From Chthoniobacteraceae bacterium (GTDB lineage Bacteria > Verrucomicrobiota > Verrucomicrobiia > Chthoniobacterales > Chthoniobacteraceae), in assembly GCA_028293625.1 (NCBI GenBank), contig JAQGOL010000026.1, forward strand, positions 1 through 61,914: a DNA stretch of 61,914 nt. The letters are read 5' to 3'. Shown here piece by piece: positions 16,777-24,675 of the stretch; the stretch's first letter is position 1; each line of letters starts with the position of its first letter. The position numbers and the translations under genes were made by a program. The notes below the pieces were generated by a model. That model ran no database searches and was not told the origin of the DNA. It saw only the letters and a program-made list of their open reading frames with translations.

Positions 16777-17559
16777 ATGAGAACCAATAAGACGCTGCTA
16801 CTTTCATTAACAGGCAACCTGTTGCTGATTGGTCTTGCAGGCTATCTCATTGAAAGCAGGCCCGTCGCTGACATTCAGAAGCCCATTTCGTCCAGAGCGC
16901 TGCCAGTCAATCTGCCGCGTTCACTTCAATGGAGCGATCTGGAGTCCGACGATTATCCTACTTACATTGCAAGACTGCGGTCGGTCGGTTGCCCCGAAGC
17001 AACTATCCACGAGCTCATTTCAGGCGAGTTGCAAACCACTTTCACGGAGAAGCGCCTGGTTATCGAATCGCGGTTGACTGGCAACTCCGCCGCGTTGTCG
17101 AGCGCGGTTCGGGAACTTGAACAAGAACAGAGCCGGTTGCTTGTTAGATTACTCCCGTCCGTTCCGGCCGAATTACCAATCGAGCCCGCTTCAAGCGCCG
17201 GCGACGCGCAACTCCCGCAATTGGACCCGATCGCTCCGCGCAGACATAGCCCCGCACCGACTGTCCGAATGCCGCTGGCTTTTGAAAGTATTGAATTACA
17301 AAGCCCTTCCAAAAGCGCCATTCGCAAGCCAATTCCAGCCGCTCCCGGCGCACGGGCACTCAATCAAATTCAACAGGAAACCGTCGAGCGGCTCCGCGAA
17401 GGTTTCCTTCAGGAAATCGGAGAAGCTCAGGATCCAGCCGATCCGAAGTATCTCGATCGCTGGGTAAAAGCGCAACCCGTGCTTGATGAGCGTCTCCGAG
17501 CTGAACTCGGCACTGATCTTTTCAACCAATACCAGATCGACACTTTCCGCCCCGAATGA
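16777..17559 (+). CDS. Hypothetical membrane-anchored protein
   Basis: 260 residues from ATG 16777; an in-frame start at 16732 lies inside the terminator stem and is rejected. One N-terminal membrane helix (about 6-22, LLLSLTGNLLLIGLAGYLI) is followed by a periplasmic part. The segment LPRSLQWSDLESDDYPTYIARLRSVGCPEATIHELI (about 38-73) is a motif I associate with Verrucomicrobia hypothetical proteins; it looks helical. A proline-rich linker (about 135-190) leads to a C-terminal helical segment. I do not recognise a domain with a known function. It is followed by the PEP-CTERM gene 58 nt later. Confidence 0.7.
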   Translation: MRTNKTLLLSLTGNLLLIGLAGYLIESRPVADIQKPISSRALPVNLPRSLQWSDLESDDYPTYIARLRSVGCPEATIHELISGELQTTFTEKRLVIESRLTGNSAALSSAVRELEQEQSRLLVRLLPSVPAELPIEPASSAGDAQLPQLDPIAPRRHSPAPTVRMPLAFESIELQSPSKSAIRKPIPAAPGARALNQIQQETVERLREGFLQEIGEAQDPADPKYLDRWVKAQPVLDERLRAELGTDLFNQYQIDTFRPE

Positions 17560-17617
17560 CGGCAACCGCCGCTCGGACAACACGACTTTATCCCTCGCAT
17601 ATACCTCATCTCACTCC

Positions 17618-18409
17618 ATGAAATCACAAAGCATCCTGACAACGTCAATTCTGACATTGGCCGCCCTGACCCTTGTGGTCTGCCCGGCAACCGCGGCGAC
17701 CACCGCTTACACGGCCGGCGACCTTTTTGTCGGCTTTCGGAAAACCGGCGCCACCAGTGACTACCTGGTCGATCTGGGCCAGGTCAGCCAGTTTCGAGAC
17801 GCCACCTCGGGCTTTACTTTAAGCATCGCCGGTATCAATACCGATCTTACCAGCCTCTTCGGCGCCGGATGGAAGACCGATCCTACGGTATTCTGGGGAC
17901 TGGTTGCCACATCGGGAGTCACCGCCGCCGGTGGAGACGCAGCCAACGTCCTTTACGCTTCCAAACCCCAGGACCCGTTCGGGACCATCGGCACGGCTTA
18001 CTTGCGCGACAGCTCTTCTTCTCAAGGCAATGTCAGATCCGCAATTAGCACACTCGGCACCACCTATGGACTTCAGGGGTCCACGGCCAACAATCCTGTT
18101 GGAATTGTGCAATCCTCGAGCGATTCAGCAAGCTGGGCCGCATTCAACCCGGGCGGCGGACTTAGCTTCAGCTACTTCGACGGACTTGAAGGCAACTTCG
18201 GAAACGGGACAGCCGGCACCACGCTTGACCTTTTTAGAATGGCTCCTCAAACCCCTGCAACGGGCGTCCCCGGCAGCTACGAAGGGAGCTTCTCCATCGA
18301 TAACGCCGGCATGCTCAACTTCTCGATTCCGGAACCGAGCTCTGCCCTCCTGATTGGACTTGGGGCGGGGCTTCTGGGATTGCGCCGCCGCCGCGCAACG
18401 GCCGCGTAG
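17618..18409 (+). CDS. PEP-CTERM sorting domain protein
   Basis: 263 residues from ATG 17618. An N-terminal signal peptide (MKSQSILTTSILTLAALTLV) precedes a beta-rich body (AYTAGDLFVGFRKTGATSDYLVDLGQ). The C-terminus SIPEPSSALLIGLGAGLLG followed by LRRRR is a complete PEP-CTERM signal: PEP motif, membrane helix and basic tail, processed by an exosortase in known systems. No exosortase gene is in the window. The body resembles other Verrucomicrobia PEP-CTERM proteins of unknown function. A longer frame from 17483 overlaps the previous gene and is not used. Confidence 0.87.
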   Translation: MKSQSILTTSILTLAALTLVVCPATAATTAYTAGDLFVGFRKTGATSDYLVDLGQVSQFRDATSGFTLSIAGINTDLTSLFGAGWKTDPTVFWGLVATSGVTAAGGDAANVLYASKPQDPFGTIGTAYLRDSSSSQGNVRSAISTLGTTYGLQGSTANNPVGIVQSSSDSASWAAFNPGGGLSFSYFDGLEGNFGNGTAGTTLDLFRMAPQTPATGVPGSYEGSFSIDNAGMLNFSIPEPSSALLIGLGAGLLGLRRRRATAA

Positions 18410-18908
18410 CGGGACCGGGTGAAAAAGGAGCGAGTTCCGACTTCAGCCTGTATGAAGTAGCAAAGACGGAACCAACACGGATCAGTGCGCGTTTGCCAAG
18501 GGTTAAGCTTTGAACTAAGGCTCACAGAGAGCCGGTCTCTTACAGGAGCGCTGTAGCTTGCGGGCGCTTTGATTGAGGACCCTCTGGAAACCAGCGGATC
18601 TTCTGCTGCGAGTGGAACTCACGATCTCCGCATATCGGACAGATTGATATTCCGGCACGGCTTTCTTCCTTGCCGGTTTGTTGGGCAACCCCGGGCGCAT
18701 TTCCTTCATGATACGCTTGCGGCAAAAGACGTTCGCCATATCATCCGGCGCCTGAATCGTTTGCCCCTCGCCCATGGCGTGCCGGGCCGGCATCTACCGC
18801 ATATGAGCTTCCCAGAGACCCGGCACACGTTAAAGAGCGAGCGGTCCTTCGCCTTGTTTGCGGCATTTTGCAAACCCTTGGCGCGACGATGAGGCCTCAT
18901 TTAACACC
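18410..18908. other. Intergenic region upstream of the first Pit gene
   Basis: 499 bp. No strong gene. A minus-strand frame (18540-18725) encodes a C-P-I-C-G...H segment resembling a zinc ribbon but has no family match I recognise. A small hairpin GGCTC-ACAG-A-GAGCC lies near 18519-18532 without a T run. No Pho-box-like repeat was found here. Confidence 0.4.
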
Positions 18909-19991
18909 ATGGAATTTCTCCTCTTCGTTCTCGTTGTTGTCTTCGTTTTTGAATACATCAACGGCTTCCACGACGCGGCAAATGCGATCGCAACCGTTGT
19001 CTCCACCAAGGTGCTTTCACCGCGCCAGGCGGTCATTCTGGCGGCTCTTTTTAATCTCGCCGGCGCGCTTTCCGGAGAAGCGGTGGCAAAAACGGTCGGC
19101 GCGGGTTTGGTCGACACCGCGTATGTGACCACGCTGACGATTCTCTGCGCCATGCTCGGCGGAATTGTCTGGAATCTGTTTACCTGGTGGCTGGGACTGC
19201 CTTCCAGTTCAAGTCACGCATTGATTGGCGGATTGTGCGGCGCCGCGCTCGCCTCGGCCGGCAACAACTGGAGTGTCATCAAGTGGTCGGTTGAAAAAAC
19301 AGACCCGGCAACCGGCGCCATCATCCGTGACGGATTATTCCACAAAGTCATCGTTCCAATGATCAGCTCACCCCTGGCCGGTCTCGCTGGCGGATTCCTT
19401 TTCATGACGGCACTCCTGATGCTGATTGCCAATTGGCGGCCCGCCAGGGTCAACGCCGTTTTTGGAAAACTACAGATTGGCAGCGCGGCGTATATGGGCT
19501 GGGCCCATGGATTCGCCGATGCCCAGAAAACCATGGGTGTTATCGCTTTGGCGACTTATGCGGCGACCAAAGCCGGGGACCTCGAAAATCTGCCTCCCGG
19601 TTTTGGGTTCCTCTACAATCCGACCTTTGAGATTCATCTCTGGGTCAAACTCTCCTGCGCCGCGGTGATGGCGGCGGGAACGTGGACCGGTGGCTGGCGG
19701 ATTATTCGCACGCTTGGCCAGAAACTGGTGGCGCTCAGGCCCGTCCACGGATTTGCAGCGGAAGCGGCCGGCGCAACCATCCTGCTGGTGGCCGGCCGAT
19801 GGGGAATGCCCGTATCAACCACCCATTCCATCACCACGGCCATTATGGGTGTGGGCCTGGCAAAGCGCCGCAGTTCGCTTCACATGCCAACGGTCAACCG
19901 GATCGTGATCGCATGGGTTTTCACGATTCCCGTCACCGCGCTTCTTGCTTATCTGCTCTTTCAAACGTTCAAGGCAATGGGCGTTGAATAG
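18909..19991 (+). CDS. pit: Inorganic phosphate transporter, PiT family
   Basis: 360 residues from ATG 18909. It carries the duplicated PiT signature: GFHDAANAIATVVSTKVL near residues 19-36 and the second half with GWAHGFADAQKTMGVIAL and STTHSITTAIMGVG (about 300-313). About ten membrane helices. PiT proteins couple uptake of phosphate, often as a metal-phosphate complex, to protons or sodium in the inner membrane. It faces a second Pit gene tail to tail, 30 bp apart. The longer frame from 18858 adds an implausible hydrophilic leader. No Pho-box-like site was seen upstream. Confidence 0.95.
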   Translation: MEFLLFVLVVVFVFEYINGFHDAANAIATVVSTKVLSPRQAVILAALFNLAGALSGEAVAKTVGAGLVDTAYVTTLTILCAMLGGIVWNLFTWWLGLPSSSSHALIGGLCGAALASAGNNWSVIKWSVEKTDPATGAIIRDGLFHKVIVPMISSPLAGLAGGFLFMTALLMLIANWRPARVNAVFGKLQIGSAAYMGWAHGFADAQKTMGVIALATYAATKAGDLENLPPGFGFLYNPTFEIHLWVKLSCAAVMAAGTWTGGWRIIRTLGQKLVALRPVHGFAAEAAGATILLVAGRWGMPVSTTHSITTAIMGVGLAKRRSSLHMPTVNRIVIAWVFTIPVTALLAYLLFQTFKAMGVE

Positions 19992-20021
19992 CTTTTCCCA
20001 CAAGCGCCAAAGCGCGCCTGT

Positions 20022-21116
20022 TTAAGGCTGGCAACCCGCGACAACCATCAAGTGCAGCAATCCATAGGCAAGCACGCCGGTGGCAGGGATCGTGAAGATC
20101 CAGGTCCAGAGGATGCGTTCCACCAATGTGTAATTAAGTGCCCCAAAACGCCGGGCACAACCGACGCCCATGATCGCTGTCGTAATCGCATGCGTGGTGG
20201 AAACCGGCATGCCCAGGAATCCCGCCACCGCGAGGATGGTGGCTCCCGCACATTCCGCGGCAAATCCGTGGATCGGCCTGATACGGACCAGCTTGTGTCC
20301 AAGCGTCTGGATAATGCGCCAGCCGCCAAGGTAGGTGCCCAAAGCCATCACAATGCCGCATGCCCACTTTACCCATCCGGCGATCTCAAACTTCGGCGTA
20401 TGCAGAAACTGAAGAAACCCAGGCACTTGTTCCCAATCGATCGATTTATTCGCCGCAAACAGGGCAAGCGCCATGATGCCCATCGTCTTCTGGCCGTCGG
20501 CAAAACCGTGCGCCCATCCCATATACGAGGCGCTTAATATCTGGGCGCGTCCAAAGGTGCGGTTCACGGTTAAAGGGCGCCAGTTGCGAATGATGACAAA
20601 AAGCAGCCCCATGATCAAATACGCGCCTATAAAGCCGACGATAGGCGAGGTGAGCATCGGAATGATGACTTTGTAGAAAACTCCGTCCTTTACCATCATG
20701 CCCGTGTGCGCATCGAGCTTGTCGTAGGACCAGAGGATGACTGAAAAGCTTCCATTCGCCGAAGCAACCGCGGCGCCGAGCAATCCGCCAATCAAAGCGT
20801 GGCTTGAAGAGCTCGGAATCCCAAAATACCACGTCAGGACGTTCCAGATGATGCCCGCGAGCATGGCGCAAAAGATCGTATAAACGGTGATAAAGTGGGT
20901 ATCAACCATCCCGGCGCCGATCGTTTTGGCAACGGCGGTGCCGCTCAGCGCGCCGACAAAATTTAAGACAGCCGCCATCAGCACGGCCTGTTTTGCCGTA
21001 AGGACCTTGGTGGAGACCACCGTAGCGATGGCGTTGGCGGCGTCGTGAAAACCGTTGGTGTAGGTAAAGCCGAGCACTACCACCAAAACAATCAGCAAAA
21101 ATATCAGCGCTGTCAT
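20022..21116 (-). CDS. pit: Inorganic phosphate transporter, PiT family (second copy)
   Basis: 364 residues, clearly related to the convergent neighbour (GFHDAANAIATVVSTKVLTAKQAVLMAA; GWAHGFADGQKTMGIMALA; STTHAITTAIMGVGCARRFG) but diverged along the loops, so this is an older duplication. Ten or so membrane helices. It starts 6 nt after the stop of the DUF47 gene, making a DUF47-pit operon, a common arrangement in which the PhoU-like DUF47 protein controls the transporter. The operon's likely regulatory site is at 21757-21785. Confidence 0.95.
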   Translation of the reverse strand: MTALIFLLIVLVVVLGFTYTNGFHDAANAIATVVSTKVLTAKQAVLMAAVLNFVGALSGTAVAKTIGAGMVDTHFITVYTIFCAMLAGIIWNVLTWYFGIPSSSSHALIGGLLGAAVASANGSFSVILWSYDKLDAHTGMMVKDGVFYKVIIPMLTSPIVGFIGAYLIMGLLFVIIRNWRPLTVNRTFGRAQILSASYMGWAHGFADGQKTMGIMALALFAANKSIDWEQVPGFLQFLHTPKFEIAGWVKWACGIVMALGTYLGGWRIIQTLGHKLVRIRPIHGFAAECAGATILAVAGFLGMPVSTTHAITTAIMGVGCARRFGALNYTLVERILWTWIFTIPATGVLAYGLLHLMVVAGCQP

Positions 21117-21122
21117 CGCCGA

Positions 21123-21749
21123 TTAGGAATTTTTCAGCACAATATTCGAAATCACGTTGCCGGTATCGCGGCACCGATCAACCGCTTTCTCAAGCAGCTC
21201 ATAAAGATCCTTCACGATCACGATTTTGACAGGATCCTGGGTCTGATTGCAGAGCTCCCCAAAAGAGGCGAGCATCAGTTCATCGGCTTCACCTTCCGCT
21301 TTTTGAAGGAGATCGTTTTGGGTTTTGGTCTTCTCAAGATGCGATTTTGCGCGCAGTTCCTGCACCATCGTCAGCACGATCCCGGTGGCCGTTTCCAGAA
21401 TCGCGAGATGCTGCTTCCACTTGAGGTCGCTCAGCCGGGGTGCAAAAAGAATGAAACGTTCCGCGAATTTCTCGACCGTCTTGGGAATCTTGTAGAGCGA
21501 ATTGGCCAGCGCCTCAATGTCTTCCCGCTCCAACCCGGTGATCGCCGTGCGGCATAAGAGCTCCGCAATCTCGTTGGTGATCTGTTTGCCTTTCCGGCGC
21601 GAGGCCGCGAACTCCTCAAGCGTTAACTTGGCTTCCGGTTGTAGAATTTTGTGAAGCGATTCGACACTGGAGCGACACTCCTGGGCCGAAGCTTCCAAAA
21701 GATCGAGGAACTGGTCTTCTTTACTAAAAAAGCGCTGGAGGGAAAACAT
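21123..21749 (-). CDS. DUF47 family (PhoU-like) protein
   Basis: 208 residues, all helical, starting MFSLQRFFSKEDQFLDLLEASAQ, the standard opening of DUF47 (PF01865) proteins. Acidic and histidine-containing helices of the kind that bind metal clusters in PhoU relatives are present (EEFAASRRKGKQITNEIAELL; LANSLYKIPKTVEKFAERFIL). DUF47 proteins are thought to regulate an adjacent Pit transporter. AGAAGG sits just before the ATG. Cytoplasmic. Confidence 0.92.
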   Translation of the reverse strand: MFSLQRFFSKEDQFLDLLEASAQECRSSVESLHKILQPEAKLTLEEFAASRRKGKQITNEIAELLCRTAITGLEREDIEALANSLYKIPKTVEKFAERFILFAPRLSDLKWKQHLAILETATGIVLTMVQELRAKSHLEKTKTQNDLLQKAEGEADELMLASFGELCNQTQDPVKIVIVKDLYELLEKAVDRCRDTGNVISNIVLKNS

Positions 21750-21756
21750 CGCCTTC

Positions 21757-21785
21757 TTGTCACCAGAATGTCACGCAATTGTAAA
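21757..21785 (+). promoter_or_regulatory. Candidate Pho box upstream of DUF47-pit operon
   Basis: Read on the plus strand, TTGTCAC-CAGA-ATGTCAC-GCAA-TTGTAAA gives three 7-mers at exact 11-bp spacing; the first two differ by one base and match the PhoB half-site (CTGTCAC/T) well. The site begins only 7 bp from the DUF47 start codon, and the direct repeats point away from the gene, unlike the usual E. coli orientation. Confidence 0.5.
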
Positions 21786-21910
21786 GAGGCGCTTGCCAGA
21801 AAATTCCGTGCAAGGCTGGTCCCCTGCGGCCCAGTGCCGGCGGCCCCGGACAACAGATGAAAGGAGCAACTTGAACACCTGAATGAGCGGCGTGATCAGT
21901 CGTGGACAAA

Positions 21911-21929
21911 TGCAAGCGTGCGGCTTGCA
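21911..21929 (-). terminator. Possible terminator hairpin after the MRJP-like gene
   Basis: TGCAAGC-GTGCG-GCTTGCA is a perfect 7-bp stem with a 5-nt loop; on the minus strand it is followed by ATTTGT. It lies about 60 bp past the stop at 21989. The T run is weak. Confidence 0.35.
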
Positions 21930-21988
21930 CGGCGCCTTTACGCAGGTGCCACCGAAAAAACCGGCACGAAACCGCGGAGGTGTGAATT

Positions 21989-23083
21989 TTAAGGCAAGCG
22001 AAGTTTAAAGAGCTTATACGGCTCTTTTCGAGCACTTTTACCGCCATTAAAGCGGGGCATGTTCTCGATCTGGGATGCCGTAATGTAGAGCGATTTATCC
22101 GGGCCCCACGCAAGCGTGTCCGGCCACTGAAGCCGTTTGTCCTGAAAGACCCGATCGATTGATTTTGAAGCCGGATCAAATCGCACGATTGCGCCACTTT
22201 CAATATCGGTGAGATAAACAGTGCCGTTTTCGCCTTCCATCATGCCGTCCGGCGCGGGCGTCTGGATTACAGTCTCCACTTTTGCGTCGAGCTCTTTCTC
22301 ACCCAGGCTGGCATCTTTGAGATACTCCGTCTTGATCCGGTAAAGGGTGCGGCCGGTCAACGCATGATAATAGAGATACTCACGGTTAAAATCCAAGGCG
22401 ATGCCATCGGAATTGATTTTAGGCGGCTCTTTGGTCCCCTGATCAACGAGCTCACGTCCATCAACGGCTAATTTAAATCCAGCCTCGGCCTTAGTGGACG
22501 GATGCTCCCTCAATAACCGCCTCGCCTTCCCACTCTTTAAATTGACTACTACCACCGCACCCAAGCCTGAGTCGGTAATAAAAGCGATCCCCGCTTTTGT
22601 ATCGACCCTTACATCGTTAAGATAACTTTTCTCCGGTGCCGCCTCCTCATCAAAAGCAATCGTCTGAACCACCTTGTTCGTTGCAAGGTCCACTTTCAGA
22701 AGCTTGGGACCGCTTTTCACAATTTCTTTCATTTTAGGCGCGGCAGGATCAAGCACCCAAAGCGCATTAGTGTCGTCGACATAAACACTCTGGACACAGA
22801 CAAAATGAGTGCCAGGCGCTCCCGGCTTGTTCCACTCCTCATTGGGATAAGGCTTCTGCTTTCCATCGACGATCTCGGCAACCGAAACCGTATGATCGTC
22901 AGACCAGTCCGGGAAATTCACAAAGACGCGGCCCTCTTTTGAAACCGTCACCCCTGTCACCTGCTGGCTTGGAAAGCTCGCGACCTCCTCCAGGTTGCCT
23001 GCAGCCACCTGCGCGGAATTCGCCGTGACCTGCCACATGCCTGCCATACACAAGCCTGTTACTCGCAAAAATTTTAGATTCAT
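21989..23083 (-). CDS. Secreted MRJP/yellow-like six-bladed propeller protein
   Basis: 364 residues with a signal peptide (about 1-24, ending SAQVAAG). The sequence VTGVTVSKEGRVFVNFPDW, KPYPNEEWN, FVCVQSVYVDDTNALWVLDP, SYLNDVRVDTKAGIAFITDSG and DGIALDFNREYLYYHALTGRTLYRI matches the major royal jelly protein/yellow (L-dopachrome tautomerase-related) family in bacteria, relatives of SMP-30/gluconolactonase propellers. Bacterial members have no firmly established substrate. It follows the five-gene operon on the same strand after a 202-bp gap, so it may be a separate unit. ATG 23083. Confidence 0.85.
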   Translation of the reverse strand: MNLKFLRVTGLCMAGMWQVTANSAQVAAGNLEEVASFPSQQVTGVTVSKEGRVFVNFPDWSDDHTVSVAEIVDGKQKPYPNEEWNKPGAPGTHFVCVQSVYVDDTNALWVLDPAAPKMKEIVKSGPKLLKVDLATNKVVQTIAFDEEAAPEKSYLNDVRVDTKAGIAFITDSGLGAVVVVNLKSGKARRLLREHPSTKAEAGFKLAVDGRELVDQGTKEPPKINSDGIALDFNREYLYYHALTGRTLYRIKTEYLKDASLGEKELDAKVETVIQTPAPDGMMEGENGTVYLTDIESGAIVRFDPASKSIDRVFQDKRLQWPDTLAWGPDKSLYITASQIENMPRFNGGKSARKEPYKLFKLRLP

Positions 23084-23285
23084 ATTTTATGAGGACACAA
23101 GCCTTTGGCACAACGAGCGCATTGCCGGCTTGGAACAACAACGCGCTCGAACCAGCCAGTAGACACATTTTGATGTTTGACTGGCGGACGCCACTAAATC
23201 GCGCCAGCCCCTTCCCCACGCCGCCTCCCGCTCCATATTAGTCCGCGCCGCACCTCAGGTTTAACCGGCCGGACAGGCGTGAAAT

Positions 23286-24674
23286 TTACCGGTTGATATC
23301 GATGGAAGTCGCGCCGCGTGGCAATGCAAAGCAGAGAGTCATTGTTTCCCCCTGACGAAACCAATTACCTGACTGCATTTGCCCGAGGCTTGCCACTTCC
23401 TTTAGCGCAACAGCTTTTCCCGCGGCGATCACGCCGGGCAGACTGCTGCCTGGAGACTGAAAAGAAAGAGTGAAGTCAGGGCAGGCAAAAGGCGCGGACA
23501 GGCTAATTGTGGAGCCGTGTTGCTCGATGCGAGTCAACTCTTTGGCTGCCCAATAACGAGCCACTTCACTCAGTTTCATCCAAATCAGATGATCGTAGCG
23601 GGCGTTCAACCGGCTGACCACTTCCTGAAAGATCTTGAACCCCAGTTCCTCTCCGTTCCAGTAGATGCCGGTCCAATGGGCAACCATGATCGCCGGCTCC
23701 CCGCGGTCAATAACTTCCACCATGCGTCCTTCTTTGAGGTCGGCGGTAATGAATCGATCGACGCCTTCGGGTTTGGAACAATCCCAGCCGCCCGTCCAGT
23801 CGCCCGTGCAACCAATTATGCTGACGACGCAACGAGGATCAGCGCCATGCAAGCCGCTGACGTATTCCACCCGCGGCGCGACGCTCTGATCGCCTTTGTC
23901 ATAAAGATGACGGAAGTAATGCGGAATCTCCGCAGCAAACACGTCGCGCACCGACTCCAGCGTCGCCTGAGAAAGCTGCGGCAGCGCTTTGTTTCCAAAC
24001 CCACCCGGCGTAGTGATCCCCTCGCAGGCAAACCCGGCGTTCTTCAGGATTCGTAACGCATAAGCCATGTAGGCGGCGATCTCGTCGACGCTGCGGCCCG
24101 TTGTCCATTCCCAGTTCTCCATGAACTTTGTGGAATGATCCGCGAACGGTTGCCCTGTGCGAAGATCAATAACGCGCGTGTGGGTCAGCATCTCCGGATG
24201 AATATCCCAGTTAGGGACGATGTGTGTGCGGACCAACTCCAGGCTTTCGTCCAGCTCACGTTGCGTCCAACCCGGCAGCATGCGATCAAGCCGTCCCACG
24301 CACGCCGGAAAAGGAACCATGCTATACTTTCCCTTTACTCCATGCTCAGTGCTCCACTCGCCAAACTTGCGCACAAAACTGTCCGGGATCTCAATCGGCC
24401 ACTCCCGCCACGGCTTTAGATAGGCATCGTTTGCACCGGCAAATGTCGCATCAAATTGCGGCATGGAAAACCGGTTTAAATTCACCAGCGCGGTCGAGTC
24501 ATCGATAATCAAGCCGACTGGCACCCGGGCTCGTGGATTAAGTATGGAAACAGTTCCGGCTCGCTCGGGTCGTTCACCCGGAACTTGCGCATTTAGTGTG
24601 GGGAGAATGGTCGACGCGGCGAGAACTCGTGCCGCCGACCGCATAAAATCACGCCTCGAAACGGGGTTATTCAT
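23286..24674 (-). CDS. Tat-exported polysaccharide-deacetylase-like protein
   Basis: 462 residues. The N-terminus SRRDFMRSAARVLAAS is a twin-arginine signal. The body starts with RVPVGLIIDDSTALVNLNRF, where the DD pair sits at the end of a first beta strand as in NodB-type deacetylase barrels, and later has IHPEMLTHTRVIDLRTG, GFACEGITTPGGFG and VAHWTGIYWNGEE. I cannot confirm the full metal-binding His/His/Asp set, so catalytic activity is a guess. It begins 1 nt after the stop of the PPC-domain gene and is the last member of the coupled operon. Similar genes of unknown function occur in Planctomycetes and Verrucomicrobia. Confidence 0.6.
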   Translation of the reverse strand: MNNPVSRRDFMRSAARVLAASTILPTLNAQVPGERPERAGTVSILNPRARVPVGLIIDDSTALVNLNRFSMPQFDATFAGANDAYLKPWREWPIEIPDSFVRKFGEWSTEHGVKGKYSMVPFPACVGRLDRMLPGWTQRELDESLELVRTHIVPNWDIHPEMLTHTRVIDLRTGQPFADHSTKFMENWEWTTGRSVDEIAAYMAYALRILKNAGFACEGITTPGGFGNKALPQLSQATLESVRDVFAAEIPHYFRHLYDKGDQSVAPRVEYVSGLHGADPRCVVSIIGCTGDWTGGWDCSKPEGVDRFITADLKEGRMVEVIDRGEPAIMVAHWTGIYWNGEELGFKIFQEVVSRLNARYDHLIWMKLSEVARYWAAKELTRIEQHGSTISLSAPFACPDFTLSFQSPGSSLPGVIAAGKAVALKEVASLGQMQSGNWFRQGETMTLCFALPRGATSIDINR

Positions 24675-24675
24675 A

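Noticed and set aside
18540-18725. Zinc-ribbon-like C-P-I-C-G...H frame on the minus strand
   Set aside because: Only 61 residues, no family match, lies in an otherwise empty region; kept as a note within the intergenic entry.
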